Assembly (NCBI RefSeq): GCF_004193775.1
Contig: NC_041003.1
Location: forward strand, 42,537,611-42,601,610
DNA length: 64,000 nucleotides
Direction of reading: 5' to 3'
DNA from: Glycine soja
Taxonomy: Eukaryota; Streptophyta; Magnoliopsida; Fabales; Fabaceae
Shown here: positions 22,582 to 34,258 of the stretch, piece after piece
Position numbering within the stretch: the stretch's first letter is position 1
Layout: each line of letters starts with the position of its first letter
Program-made: the position numbers and the translations under genes
Notes under the pieces: model-generated
Told to the model about the DNA's origin: nothing
Database searches by the model: none
What the model saw: only the letters and a program-made list of their open reading frames with translations

Positions 22582-24387
22582 ATGGCCTGCAAATCTCACG
22601 TATTTGGTCTGTCTGGTGGGGTTATTGACTTTAGAAAACCTAAGGGCACTTGGTCTAGAAAGCATTTGGGCAATTGTGTGTTTGCTGTTTCGAAATATGA
22701 AAATTCTGGTTTGAAAGGTAATCTGCAACATTCTGAAAGATTCTCTAAAGGTGCTTTAAATGGGGTCAATACATCCTTGAATTTTGAGGAGTCTGAGATT
22801 CATCATCTCTGCAGGTTGATTAGAAATGGGGAATTGGAGGAAGGTTCTAGGTTTCTTGAGTATATGACTAACAAAGGAAAAATCCCTGATGTTGTTGCTT
22901 GCACTGCTTTAATCCGTGAGTTTTGCAAGATTGGTAGGACTAAGAATGCAACTCGAATCATGGGAATTCTGGAGGAGTCTGGAGCTGTTATTGATGCAAA
23001 CAGTTACAATGTTTTGATTAATGCTTATTGCAAATCAGGGGAGATAGAGGAAGCCTTGCGGGTTTTAGATCACACGAGTGTTGCTCCAAATGCTGCTACA
23101 TATGATGCAGTTTTGTGTAGTTTGTGTGATAGAGGGAAATTGAAGCAAGCCATGCAAGTACTTGACAGGCAGCTGCAAAGCAAGTGTTACCCAGATGTAG
23201 TTACATGCACTGTATTGATTGATGCAACTTGTAAAGAAAGTGGAGTTGGTCAGGCAATGAAGCTGTTCAATGAGATGAGGGGAAAAGGATGCAAACCTGA
23301 TGTGGTTACATATAATGTTCTTATAAAAGGGTTTTGCAAAGAAGGTAGGTTGGATGAAGCAATTATATTTTTAAAGAAATTGCCATCCTATGGTTGTCAG
23401 TCTGATGTGATTTCTCACAATATGATCTTGCGTAGCTTGTGTAGTGGTGGCAGATGGATGGATGCTATGAAACTATTGGCTACCATGCTTCGTAAGGGGT
23501 GTTTCCCGAGTGTTGTTACTTTCAATATCTTGATCAATTTCTTGTGCCAGAAAGGCTTACTAGGTAAAGCCCTTAATGTCTTGGAGATGATGCCAAAGCA
23601 TGGTCATACTCCTAATTCCAGAAGTTTCAATCCATTGATTCAAGGGTTTTGTAACAGAAAAGGTATTGATAGAGCAATTGAGCACTTGGAAATAATGGTA
23701 TCTAGGGGTTGTTACCCAGATATAGTGACCTATAATATTTTGCTAACTGCATTATGCAAAGATGGGAAGGTGGATGATGCAGTTGTGATACTGAGCCAGC
23801 TAAGTTCCAAGGGTTGCTCTCCTTCTCTAATTAGTTATAATACAGTGATTGATGGGCTTTTGAAGGTTGGAAAAACAGAGTGTGCTGTTGAACTTTTTGA
23901 AGAGATGTGCAGAAAAGGTCTTGAAGCAGATATAATTACTTACAATATAATAATTAATGGGCTTTTAAAGGTGGGAAAAGCCGAACTGGCTGTAGAGCTC
24001 TTGGAAGAGATGTGTTATAAGGGTCTTAAGCCTGATCTAATTACTTGCACTTCAGTAGTGGGGGGCCTAAGTCGTGAAGGAAAGGTTCATGAAGCAATCA
24101 AATTTTTCCATTACTTGAAAGGGTTTGGTATTAAACCCAATGCATTCATTTATAACTCAATAATGATGGGACTATGTAAAGCTCAGCAAACCAGTCTTGC
24201 CATAGATTTTCTGGTTGATATGGTGGCAAACGGATGTAAACCTACTGAGGCTTCCTATACTACTCTCATAAAAGGCATTACTTATGAAGGATTAGCTGAG
24301 GAAGCTTCGAAGTTGTCAAATGAATTGTACTCCAGAGGACTTGTGAAGAAAAGTTTGATTGTAAAAGTAAGTCAAGACGTAGAATAA
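22582..24387 (+). CDS. P-class pentatricopeptide repeat protein, At1g09900-like
   Basis: This is an organellar-type RNA-binding protein of the PPR family; P-class members bind single-stranded organellar transcripts for processing, stabilisation or translation. The 601-residue frame has no intron in the coding part. Fifteen PPR units of mostly 35 residues run from about residue 70 to 590, with repeated phrases such as DVVTYNVLIKGFCKEGRLDE and PDIVTYNILLTALCKDGK. No E or DYW tail is present. The N-terminus has basic residues and few acidic ones, as expected of a targeting peptide. From memory it resembles Arabidopsis At1g09900 over its whole length, but it has one extra unit: units 11 and 12 (IDGLLKVGK / INGLLKVGK) are near-duplicates. 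The start is the first ATG in frame after the predicted leader intron. The RNA target is unknown. Confidence 0.9.
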   Translation: MACKSHVFGLSGGVIDFRKPKGTWSRKHLGNCVFAVSKYENSGLKGNLQHSERFSKGALNGVNTSLNFEESEIHHLCRLIRNGELEEGSRFLEYMTNKGKIPDVVACTALIREFCKIGRTKNATRIMGILEESGAVIDANSYNVLINAYCKSGEIEEALRVLDHTSVAPNAATYDAVLCSLCDRGKLKQAMQVLDRQLQSKCYPDVVTCTVLIDATCKESGVGQAMKLFNEMRGKGCKPDVVTYNVLIKGFCKEGRLDEAIIFLKKLPSYGCQSDVISHNMILRSLCSGGRWMDAMKLLATMLRKGCFPSVVTFNILINFLCQKGLLGKALNVLEMMPKHGHTPNSRSFNPLIQGFCNRKGIDRAIEHLEIMVSRGCYPDIVTYNILLTALCKDGKVDDAVVILSQLSSKGCSPSLISYNTVIDGLLKVGKTECAVELFEEMCRKGLEADIITYNIIINGLLKVGKAELAVELLEEMCYKGLKPDLITCTSVVGGLSREGKVHEAIKFFHYLKGFGIKPNAFIYNSIMMGLCKAQQTSLAIDFLVDMVANGCKPTEASYTTLIKGITYEGLAEEASKLSNELYSRGLVKKSLIVKVSQDVE

Positions 24388-26110
24388 AACATCAATAACA
24401 ATAGCCAAATCTTATCCCATTAAGTTGGGTTCAGCTACATGGTCTCGTTGATCCCTTTTCAGTTCTATCAAGAACCAAAATTTCAAATCAATAAGACCAT
24501 TTTTGTGATAGTTCTATAAACCAATTGAGATGTAGTATACAATGCATTTTTACATTGCACTACTAAATGGCTCTTTCTATTTATGAACTTAGATTTTGTT
24601 GTCCCCTATTTTAGTTACCACCGATCACTTGGTCTAGTTTACAGATTTTCGTTTTTACGTTTCAATTTTGTAATCCCCCCCTATTATAGATTATAGTTTG
24701 TGTTTCACTTGTTGGTCTAGAATATAAATATTCAATTGATCGTCTTCTGAAGCCAAACTATATTTTTGTGCTGGAATTCTGTAATTATGATGAATTTTGT
24801 TTTATATCATCGATTGTCTTAAAACTTTAAATTATGAAAGTGTAGGAATTATATGGACATTAGTTGTTGTGTGAGATTTTGGCAAACAAATTTATGCGTT
24901 TTTCTTTGGGTCAATCATTTGATAATTTCATGATTGATCTCTGCCTTTCCAGCCTTTTTTTTCTTCTTCTAATTATTCTTTTACAAAATAACCTCGATAG
25001 AAATTAGTTTTCATTGTGTATGACTACAGAATGAAGACAAGTCTTTGTTTTGTACATGGACCAAATACACAACTAAAACTAGTTTCCGTTGCCTAGTTAA
25101 TTTATCTTTCCATTTGTGTGTAATGTTTTTTTATTATGTAATTTAATAACTTTAATGAATTGAATAATTTGTTAAATAAAATATTATTTGTTTTGAATGA
25201 TTTTAGCAGTTGAATAACTTGATAAATAAACAAAAATGAGGCAAAAATATGGAACAAATCAAATATTTGTACAAAACTAGTATTCTAACTTATGCAAGGA
25301 ACATGATACTTGTCTTTTTTTATACATATAAACTAAAAAGTATAACAATATGTTTTAAAATAAATAAATTATATTATAATCAAATTTTTTAATAAATAAA
25401 TATTTTTGATCATGTACATTATATTTGTGGTTAATGATGAGCAATTTATATTATAATTCAAGGTTATTTTTAAATATTGATATTTTTTAAAAAAAGTATT
25501 AAAATTTAATTTAGAAATAAAGATAAAACTATAAATTGAAAGAGATAAATTGTTAAGAAAATCCCTAAAAACGTCCAAGAGAAAAAGATGTTCTTGTTGA
25601 AGAATAACTCTTAAAAATATTTTTATATAAGTCAATTATTCTAATTTTGTATAGAGACGATACAAAATAATAGAATAGAGTAAAAAATAATATCAAAACA
25701 TCATTGAAAAAATCATGTGATCCATATAATAACTAAAGGTTAAATTGATTTGCAGGTTTCTGAATTATTATTTTTTTCAGTTGGATCCCTGAATTTATAT
25801 TTATTTTTTAAATTTTCAGGAACTTAATTAAAAAAAATAGTTCAAGAGCTTAAATAAAAAATTATCAAATAGTTCAGAAAATTGTAGATAATTTAACTTA
25901 AATTAAACTTAAAATATGTATTTGTTGGGGTAACTATATTATTGATATGATTTTTTTTACAGTATTTGTATGAAAAATTTAAAGTACGTATTTAAGTTCA
26001 TCAATGTTTTTTTTTTAAAAAAAAAAAAAGTTTCGTTAATGGGTCCATACGTTGATCGCGTGCGTTGATCAAGTAATTAATCAAATACGCTTCCCGCTCT
26101 TCTCTCCTTC
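24388..26110. other. Spacer between the PPR gene and its pseudogene copy
   Basis: About 250 bp after the stop codon are 3' UTR sequence, recognisable because the pseudogene carries the same stretch at about 27415-27670 (shared TTTTTACATTGCACTACTAA). The rest is AT-rich with no recognisable gene. No transposon ends were identified. Confidence 0.5.
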
Positions 26111-26112
26111 CC

Positions 26113-27680
26113 TTTATATACAGAACACAACACAATACAACCTTACTACTCTACACTGCACACCGTTCCCACAGATTCCTCCGTCGTAGATGTCTAATGA
26201 AGGATTGAGAGCAGTGTGAGACTTGGGCAAGGGGGAATCGAAATTGAAGCAAGGGGTGGTAGTACTTGACAGACAGTTGCAAAGTAAGTGTTACCCAGAT
26301 GTAGTTACATGCACTGAATTGATTGATGCAGCTTGTAAAGAAAGTGGAGTTGGTCAGGCAATGAAGCTGCTGATTGAGATGATGAGCAAAGGATGCAAAC
26401 CTAATGTGGTTACATATAATGTTCTTATAAAGGGGATTTGCAATGAAGGTAGGTTGGATGAAGCAATTAGATTTTTAAAGAATTTGCCATCCTATAGTAT
26501 TCAGCTCGATGTGATTTCCTATACTATTATCTTGCATAGCTTGTGTAGTGGTGGAAAATGGATGGATGCTATGAAACTATTGGCTAGCATGCTTCGTAAC
26601 GGGTTTTCCCCCAATGTTGTTACTTTCAATACCTTGATCAATTTCTTGTGCCTGAAAGGCTTACTAGGTAAAGCCCTTAATGTCTTGGAGATGATGCCAA
26701 AGCATGGTTGTACTCCTAATTTCAGAAGTTACAATCCATTGATTGAAGGGTTTTGTAATGAAAAAAGTGCTGATAGAACTATTGAGTACTCGAGAATAAT
26801 GGTATCCAGGGGTTGTTACCTAGATATAGTGACCTTATAATATTTTGCTAACTGCATTATGCAAAGATGGGAAGGTGGATGATGCAATTGAGATACTAAA
26901 CCAATTAAGTTTGAATGGGTGCTCTCCTCTTCTAATTACTTATATAGTGATTGATGGGCTTTTGAAGGTTGGAAAAACAGTGCATGTTGTGGTACTCTTT
27001 GAAGAGATGTGCAGAAAAGGTCTTGAACTTGATATAATTACTTACAGTGTAATCATTGATGTGCAGCAAGGCTCTGAAGCCTAATCTAATTACTTTCACT
27101 TCAGTAGAAGGGGGCCTAAGTCGTAAAGGAAAGGTTCATGAAGCAATACAAAATTTCCGTTTCTTGGAAGGGTTAGGTATTAGACTCAATAATTATGGGA
27201 CTATGTAAAACTCAGCAAACCAGTCGGGCCATTGATTTTCTTGCTTATATGGTAGAAAACGGATGTAAACCTACTGAGGCTACCTATAATATTCTTGTAA
27301 AAGGCATTACTTGTGAAGGATTACCTGAGGAGGCTTCGAAGTTGTGGAGTGAATTGTAGTCCAAAGGACTTGTAAAGAAAAGTTTGGTTGAAAAAATGAA
27401 AAGTCAAGATGTAGACGAAAACATCAACTACAACAGCCAATTCTTATCCCGTTAGGATGTGTTGATTACTTGGCTACATGGGTTGGTTGATCCCTATTCG
27501 GTTTTGTCAAAAACCAAAATTTCAATAAAATCATTTGTGTGATATTTCTATAAAGCAATCTATATGTTGGATGCAATGCATTTTTACATTGCACTACTAA
27601 ATGGCTCTTCCCATTTATGCACTTAAATTTTGTTGTCCCCCTATTTTAGTGTCCACAAGCCACTTGGTCTACATTATAGA
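26113..27680 (+). pseudogene. Tandem 5'-deleted copy of the P-class PPR gene
   Basis: The promoter (TTTATATA at 26113), the leader with CACTGCACA-CGTTCCCACAG, the C-terminal two-thirds of the coding region and the 3' UTR all match the gene at 21.8-24.6 kb. The first 180 or so codons are missing and no in-frame ATG replaces them near the join at about 26245. Further breaks: an extra T at about 26838 shifts the frame in GTGACCTTATAAT; a deletion around 27062 removes most of PPR unit 12 and runs into a stop; another deletion near 27190 removes part of unit 14; and a TAG replaces a tyrosine codon near 27357. It is a dead tandem duplicate. An RNA could still be made, since the promoter-like part is kept. 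Confidence 0.88.
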
Positions 27681-27699
27681 TTTTTCATTTTGAGGGAGA

Positions 27700-30320
27700 A
27701 CAGATGGTGAAATTTAAGTCAAGCGTTTTTATGATAACGTGAAAAAGACTGGGGGTATGTTTGGATGTAAGGTGGAAGGGCCCAAACATAGGAAAATCAG
27801 TTTGAAATCATATTTGATTACCATTCAAAAGTATGAGTAAAATTTTGCATGCAAACTTTATTTTGGAGAAGCAACACTTGATACTTGTACAGAATGAAAC
27901 AATACATTACGATCTAAGTCATTCCATATTAGTTTAGGCTTTTATTAAACACACCTCCCATCTTTACTTGTACACCTCCTTACACTCATTATTTTTCCAA
28001 CTATTTTTTAAAATTTTTTCTAGAAGTTAGTGCACCCCCTTCTTTATCCCCTTTATTCTTTCTTTCGTTCCATATTATCTTTTTGTCATCATCACCGAAA
28101 GAAAACATGCAAATGAACACATTCAAGCAAATGAGTAACACTAAAACTCCAAAACCTTATCAAGGAATCTGAATAGGGAAATCCCTTGCCCAAATTCTCT
28201 CATAGTAACCCAAAAATGTTCGTGCAGTGAACCTAGTCATGGCAACACAAATCCCAAATTTGCAGGCCTACTAAAATAGACCAAAGCAGGATAAGGAATT
28301 CCTTTATTTTGTAGAATTCATCAAATTATTTTTTGAAGCAACCATCAATCAATTCGGATAACATCAATCACTGCAATTAGAGTTTGATACCTGAGTTTAA
28401 ATCAAATTGAAGCAACACGTTCTAGGGCTTGGGTGCTGCGCAAACCAAACGATAAATTGAAACTAAAATTGTGCGAACCAATATGTCGTAAGGTTAGTTT
28501 GATTTGGGTGCTTCCTTTGGATTTAGGTAATTATAAGAGATGGGGGTTTAAGTTTTATCTTGTGTTGCAGAATAGAGGGAGTGTAGTGATCTTCATTAAA
28601 AGAAAAAAAATATACTTGGAAAAAAGAAGTGAAAGGAGGTGTAAAAGTAAAGATAAAGGTGTATTTGGCAACAACCTTAATTTAAACAATGCTAACAACG
28701 ACTTGCTGAGTATAATTCCATTTCATGCCAACAACAATTTGCATGGTTTTACAATTTGAGTTTAGGTTTAACTTAATAATCTTCACGCTCAAGATTTAAC
28801 ATCTTAATTGTGAACCTTGCAAGATTAGACATTTAAAGGTAATTTGATAATAATAAATGTTTGATTGGTCCAATAATACTTGATAGGATAAACTCTAAAA
28901 TCATTTTAAAATTTATTATCATTTATTTGTATAATTTAATTTGTTCAGTTGACCTAAAATTTCAAATATATCCACTTTAATATATATCCCTTTCAATCAA
29001 TCTAAACTTAGTTGTCCAGAAGGAAAAATAAATTTGTTAAATGAAAACTTAACTGCCTAGTTCTATACAAATAAACACCTGGAGCTCAATATGATTTGAT
29101 TGAGGTAAAATTGACCTATTTGAGATAACAAATAGTTTTGAACCTCATACTTTACCATTTGATGCTCGTATCATACCCTTTAGATAATCTAAATTCTTAT
29201 TTTCTTATTCTTTGTTAAATATTTGGCCTGAATCTTTGAATAGTAGAAACAGTCCCAACTTACCGTCCAGGATAGCTGGGCCACATATTGAAATGGTGGG
29301 ACTAATGAATCGTTCACTATCCCACAGAACCGAAAAAAGGAAATGACATTCATATTCATATGAACAAGATAATTTCGTAAACGTCACAATTCTGTATGCC
29401 CACTAGGATTAAGGGACAAGTTGTGTCTCCTGCAAATATTCTCTACCCAAACCTACTCTAGATCTTTGCCCACGCTGGATTGAACCTTTTAATTTTAATA
29501 ATCATCACACCTTAATGTAACAACTATCCATGTAGGATACCTAGTTGCATTGCATTGCATGCATCCTTTTTAGGAATTATTTACTATCCTCAGTCCTCTA
29601 TTATTAACCTATGATTGAATGTGGAAAATTATCTGCTTCGGATCGACTATGTTTTTCACTTCCTGATTCATGACCAAAAATTGTCCTGGCACCACCTTGT
29701 TTTACTATCTGAATGACAACCTTACTGTACCATTAGATTCTCTTTACATACAACTAATCAATTCAAAACGACAAATTTTTATATTCTTCCACTTTCATTT
29801 CAACCCCAAAGGCGTTAACTTCTTGACCATAGGATTTTGTAAATTGAGTTTAATTGCTACATAGTACATATTAGTGTATATTTTACATTGTCAATTATTT
29901 AAAAATTATTGTTAATTAATATGACTTGTAATATAGTGACAGTGAAAAAAAAAGACTACTTGTAACCTATTAAAAATAAATTCTCTAACATACTTTTTTA
30001 TTAATTAAAATTTATTGAAAAAAATCAAGAAGTAAAGAGATTCAATAAGATATATGGTTCACAAAATTTATTATTTTCATTAAATTTCAACCAATAAAAA
30101 AAATATGTATTTAAATGAGTGAGTTAAGTATAGTATTTTTAAATTTTTTCTAACATGATTATTATAAAAATTAATAATTTATTATAATATATATAATATT
30201 TATGATATAATAATAATATAATATTATTTTATATAAATATTTTTTCATCCGTATAATTAAATATATTATAAAAAATTTATAATACTCAGATCAACTAATT
30301 GACCAATACCTATTAGTATA
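27700..30320. other. Intergenic stretch with one inverted-repeat element
   Basis: Apart from the element at about 27949-28674, nothing recognisable is present. Short frames such as 28433-28759 lie inside or beside that element and show no domain. The part from 29.9 to 30.3 kb is strongly AT-rich. Confidence 0.45.
27949..28674. mobile_element. Small element with about 40-bp imperfect terminal inverted repeats
   Basis: The left end reads AAACACACCTCCCATCTTTA followed by CTTGTACACCTCC. The right end, read inward, gives AAATACACCTTTATCTTTAC followed by TTTTACACCTCC. The 725-bp unit carries less AT-rich, unique-looking sequence. No target duplication was recognised and no transposase is encoded. 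The superfamily is undetermined; a MULE-type element that picked up host DNA is one possibility. Confidence 0.5.
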
Positions 30321-30324
30321 GTAG

Positions 30325-30333
30325 TATATATAG
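30325..30333 (+). promoter_or_regulatory. TATA box of the small-protein gene
   Basis: TATATATAG lies 139 bp upstream of the ATG at 30472, giving a leader of roughly 110 nt. The surrounding sequence has the usual AT-rich context of plant promoters. Confidence 0.6.
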
Positions 30334-30471
30334 CCTATTTTCTCTTATAATATTCTCTGCCACACACTTATAATCACTGGCATGACAGCAAAGTAGTGAA
30401 TAAGAAAGGCATCGTAAAAGCATTTGATACTGATCTTTCGTACTTTCATTCCATGAAGCACTCTGGAAGTG

Positions 30472-30723
30472 ATGGAGAAAAGTTCATCAACTCGTAGAAC
30501 AAGCTTGCTTTCGTGTTGGGGGTGTCTCAAATTGAAGCTTCCTTGGACAAGGAGAACAAGCACTTACAAACCCGTTGGTGGTTTTGGGTATGACCCTTTA
30601 AGCTATGCTCAAAACTTCGATGAGGGTTGCATGGACGACGAGGAAGACGAACCTACTTCGCGTCGTAGATTCTCTGATAGATTTGCTGCCCCCGTATCAA
30701 GTTCAACTAAAACTCTCAAATAA
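30472..30723 (+). CDS. Small conserved plant protein with a YDPLSYAQNFDEG motif, 83 residues
   Basis: The product has a basic, serine- and cysteine-containing N-terminus (MEKSSSTRRTSLLSCWGCLK), then TYKPVGGFGYDPLSYAQNFD, an acidic run (DDEEDE) and a final RRFSDRFAAP block. From memory, plants have a family of small uncharacterised, often stress-responsive proteins with the motif (F/Y)-x-YDPLSYALNFDDG and a terminal FSxRFAAP; this one fits it well. There is no signal peptide or membrane segment. The TATA box at 30325 and the ATG at 30472 are well placed. A 5' splice site 22 bp after the stop (GAAG followed by GTACG at 30746) and an acceptor TTTTGCAG at 31474 suggest an intron in the 3' UTR, with a final exon from 31475. 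The function is unknown. Confidence 0.7.
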   Translation: MEKSSSTRRTSLLSCWGCLKLKLPWTRRTSTYKPVGGFGYDPLSYAQNFDEGCMDDEEDEPTSRRRFSDRFAAPVSSSTKTLK

Positions 30724-30764
30724 GGATAAGGTTCAAGTTTTGAAGGTACGCTAATTAGTAACAT

Positions 30765-30768
<4 letters not shown>

Positions 30769-30816
<48 letters not shown>
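30769..30816. repeat. (AT)n microsatellite, about 48 bp
   Basis: A run of about 24 AT units inside the proposed 3' UTR intron of the small-protein gene. A shorter run lies at 31161-31182, and a C10/A16 homopolymer pair at about 31399-31424. Confidence 0.95.
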
Positions 30817-30819
<3 letters not shown>

Positions 30820-31559
30820 AGTAGAATGTGTTTTTTTATCGGCAAAGTTAGCTATAATCTGTTAGAATGTTAAAATTATTAGGGGAGAGAATAAAATCTG
30901 AAACTTTTTTTTTTATAACCATTCAATCCTCTTTATATTTACTAATCATGTTTATACAAATTATTTGGATGACGCAGCTTACAAAGGACACAAATTTGCT
31001 CCACTGTATAATCAATTTAATTTGCTGTGACTTTTGTATCCAACAACTTCAAGAGAGATTGGTTATTCACTTATTCCTTGGAATAACTGGAAACTTTTGT
31101 TAGCTTACTATTTAGCATATATTTGCAATGGTTATTTGTATTATATATGTAGTGAAACTACATATATATATATATATATATATTCCTTAGTTTAATGTAC
31201 GCTATATGTGAAAGTGGTTGGCTCTACGAGATGATCGAGGGGATTTTCCTGTTCTAAACAGAAAACTACTACAGGAGTTTGAGAGATATTCATTTTCATT
31301 CCTTTTGAGCTTATTGATTTTCCTTTTTCTCATAAGATTTCTGATTACAAGTCCTTCATCACTCACTGATATTGTATTAATTCTTACTTCCCTGAAACCC
31401 CCCCCCCCAAAAAAAAAAAAAAAACACAAGATAACTTTAGTGAACAAAGAACATGTTTATTATATATTTTGCAGCACGCCAGCACCTAAACCTCAATTTT
31501 GCACTGCATCTTGGAGAAGTTTACTGCAAGAATTATTTTGGAAGTAAATTTTGAAGTGG

Positions 31560-34200
31560 GTTATATATTGGAAAAGAAAATAATTTAAAATATTTAATAT
31601 AAAAAGAATTATTTTTTTAAGCAATTAAAAGATTTTTCTTATAGGAAGAAATTAAAAGAATTGGTGTAGTGAGAAAGATAGTAATATTTAATGTAGACGT
31701 TGAAATGTAAATTATTTTAGAGATAAAATTATATCGATCAAAAGAAAATTTAGTATTTTTTTAATCGGTATAACGATTTTTTTATATTATTATTTTCTAA
31801 TCAAAATTGTCGTATATAATAAATTAATTGACTTATAATAATTATTTTAAAGGTTATAAAAATATAATTTTCTTACTAATTGACTGTTACAATTACAATT
31901 AATATGTCTATTAAAGTCTAAATTTATTTTAAAAAATAAGACAGTCTTTTAGTATTTTTTCTAGAATGGAGTCTTTGACTGTTAAAGGATATTGACAGTT
32001 TTCTTTGACTGTTAAAAAACTAGAAATTACCTTAAGAAAACGACAATGATATACATAAAGTACAAACTAATTTTCATCTTTGAATCTTAGTATTGTTGGT
32101 TGAATCATTTCATTGAACGCCAGTTTTGGTTTCTTCAATACAACAATAAACCATACGTATATGAACCAATTTGAGAAAACAATGTCTCCCTGTGTTGCTT
32201 TGATAAATTTGACAGTGGTAGCCAACTTGTATATAGAATGGATAATTGATAAAGATATAATTGATGTTTGAATAAACCTCGTAATAAACTCTTATTAAAG
32301 AAGAAAATAAAAATAAATGAATTAAATTTTTTCTATAAGATAAAATTATTTGTTTTACATAAGCTAAATGAGAGACTTTAATTTACAAATTAACTAGTAC
32401 ATGAGTTAATTTTAACTTAATGAGAAAAATTAATTTTATTTTAGCTTTTATATATGTTATTCAAGACTTCACCTATAAATACTTGTTCAGAAGTTTATCA
32501 ACCGTAGTTACAAGAGGGACGAGGGCATTACAATTTACAAAATGTCGAAACCCCAAAGATCTCATGCCAACAAAGCAACCGCAATATATAATTCTTAATA
32601 AAATGAATAACATCTATACTAATAATTAAAGAATACTCCCATTTAGTGTTCACACTTTATTAGCTAATTTTATCCTTATATTATTTCTTAAACTTTCGAA
32701 ATTTTATATTAATCTACGGTAACTTTCCATTACTTTTACATTTAACTTCTATTTTTTTTGTTTTTTATTTATAAATTTTAGAGAGGCCTCTCTTCCCTAG
32801 TTATAATAACTAAAACCGATATTATGTATTTATAAGTTGCAAAAAATTAGAAAATGAAAGGCTCCAAACAAAGCACTCAAACGACCTAATCCAACAAATA
32901 TTGGCAGAAGAAGTATATATAAATTTGAGTTTTCCCTAGCACATCATTTTACCAGAAAATTTGCTGGAAGTGAAAAAACTTAATGCTGCAATGTGATGAC
33001 TGATATGAGAATCAATGCACATGGCACCCATCAACAACTATAGCCTTCTGCTATGTGACATTTGGCACGTCCTCAGTATATGACATATGTTCCCCCACCA
33101 GGACAAGCTCTGTGTACACCATGGTAATAAATTACTATAGTAATTGTAAAATGGAGCCGAACTGCAGAATATATTCCCAACACATGCTGAGGATAGTGTA
33201 TGATTAGGATAAAAAAAACCATGGTAAAGAAAGAGACAATGACAGTGTCATAAATAGTAAAAATTAAAGAATACACTCAATTTGACAAACCAATCCAACT
33301 TCGGTAGGTTAGTTACTTAGTTTGAGTTGAGATTTTTTTTTAAAATCCAGTTGGTCGGGTCAGTTTGAATTTTATTACAAGCCCAAATATATGGACCGAT
33401 GGACGTTTGGCTTGTGTGGTTTTAAAATGGGCTCTGCTATTCCCACCTTGTTTTCGCTTTTTCACCCCAAGCTTTGTTATTTTTCATTTAGGAAAATATC
33501 CCTAACAAAAGTACGTTTCTGTTGAACAATAAAGAATAGAATTGTGTTAGGGAGAGTAAAAACACTATAGTAACAGTCTAACATAATCACATTTTTATTA
33601 TGTTTATTCTAACAAAATGCATTTTGATTGCGTATAGATGATTCACACTCTAACACAACAAAAAAAAAATATTTTTCTTGTCTCTTCATATTAGTATTTT
33701 CATTTTGTTTAGGTCAATATTCTTGCATGTACAAGTTCTAAAAACCAATACTTTTTACTAGGTTCTTCAAGTAGTATTATCATCTTAAAAAAAAAAAAAG
33801 ACAAATACTAACTGATAGTTGTAGGACATGGGTTAAATAATTAAATTTTGTTGATTGAGATACCTAAAATTATACTTTTATAACTTTTTTTTGTAGTTTC
33901 TAATTTCCATTATAAATACTTATTTCTTTTATTTTTTTAATCTAATTATTAGCAACTACAAAATATTCATTAAATTTACATAATAATTTAACCCATAAAT
34001 AACCTCAAGAACTTTTTGGTTTGAAAGAAATTTACAAACGATGTCGTGTGAAGGTGCCTATTGGTAGTTGCGATGTGGTACTGAACGAGTGAATGTCCCT
34101 ATCCTCCCTGCTTTTCGATTCGCAGGGCCCACACATATTGCAAAAAAACACATACAAACCACCACCAACCTCCGCACCCACCCTCCCTCCCTCCACCGCC
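31560..34200. other. Intergenic stretch upstream of the SHMT gene
   Basis: AT-rich sequence without a supported gene. Around 33295-33440 there is a fragment with GGTTAGTTA, GGTCGGGTCAG and a run of T, similar in composition to the hAT-like repeats further right. Low-complexity A runs lie at 33660 and 33785. Confidence 0.45.
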
Positions 34201-34206
34201 AACCCG

Positions 34207-34215
34207 TATATAAAT
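34207..34215 (+). promoter_or_regulatory. TATA box of the SHMT gene
   Basis: TATATAAAT preceded by AACCCG and an upstream CCTCCCTCC pyrimidine patch. It is only 52 bp before the start codon, so the leader is expected to be very short (about 20 nt). Confidence 0.7.
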
Positions 34216-34258
34216 ACCACCTTTTGAACCCAAAAACCAAACACTCGCTATAATCGCA

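Noticed and set aside
28433..28759. 108-codon frame
   Set aside because: It crosses the right end of a small inverted-repeat element and has no recognisable family.
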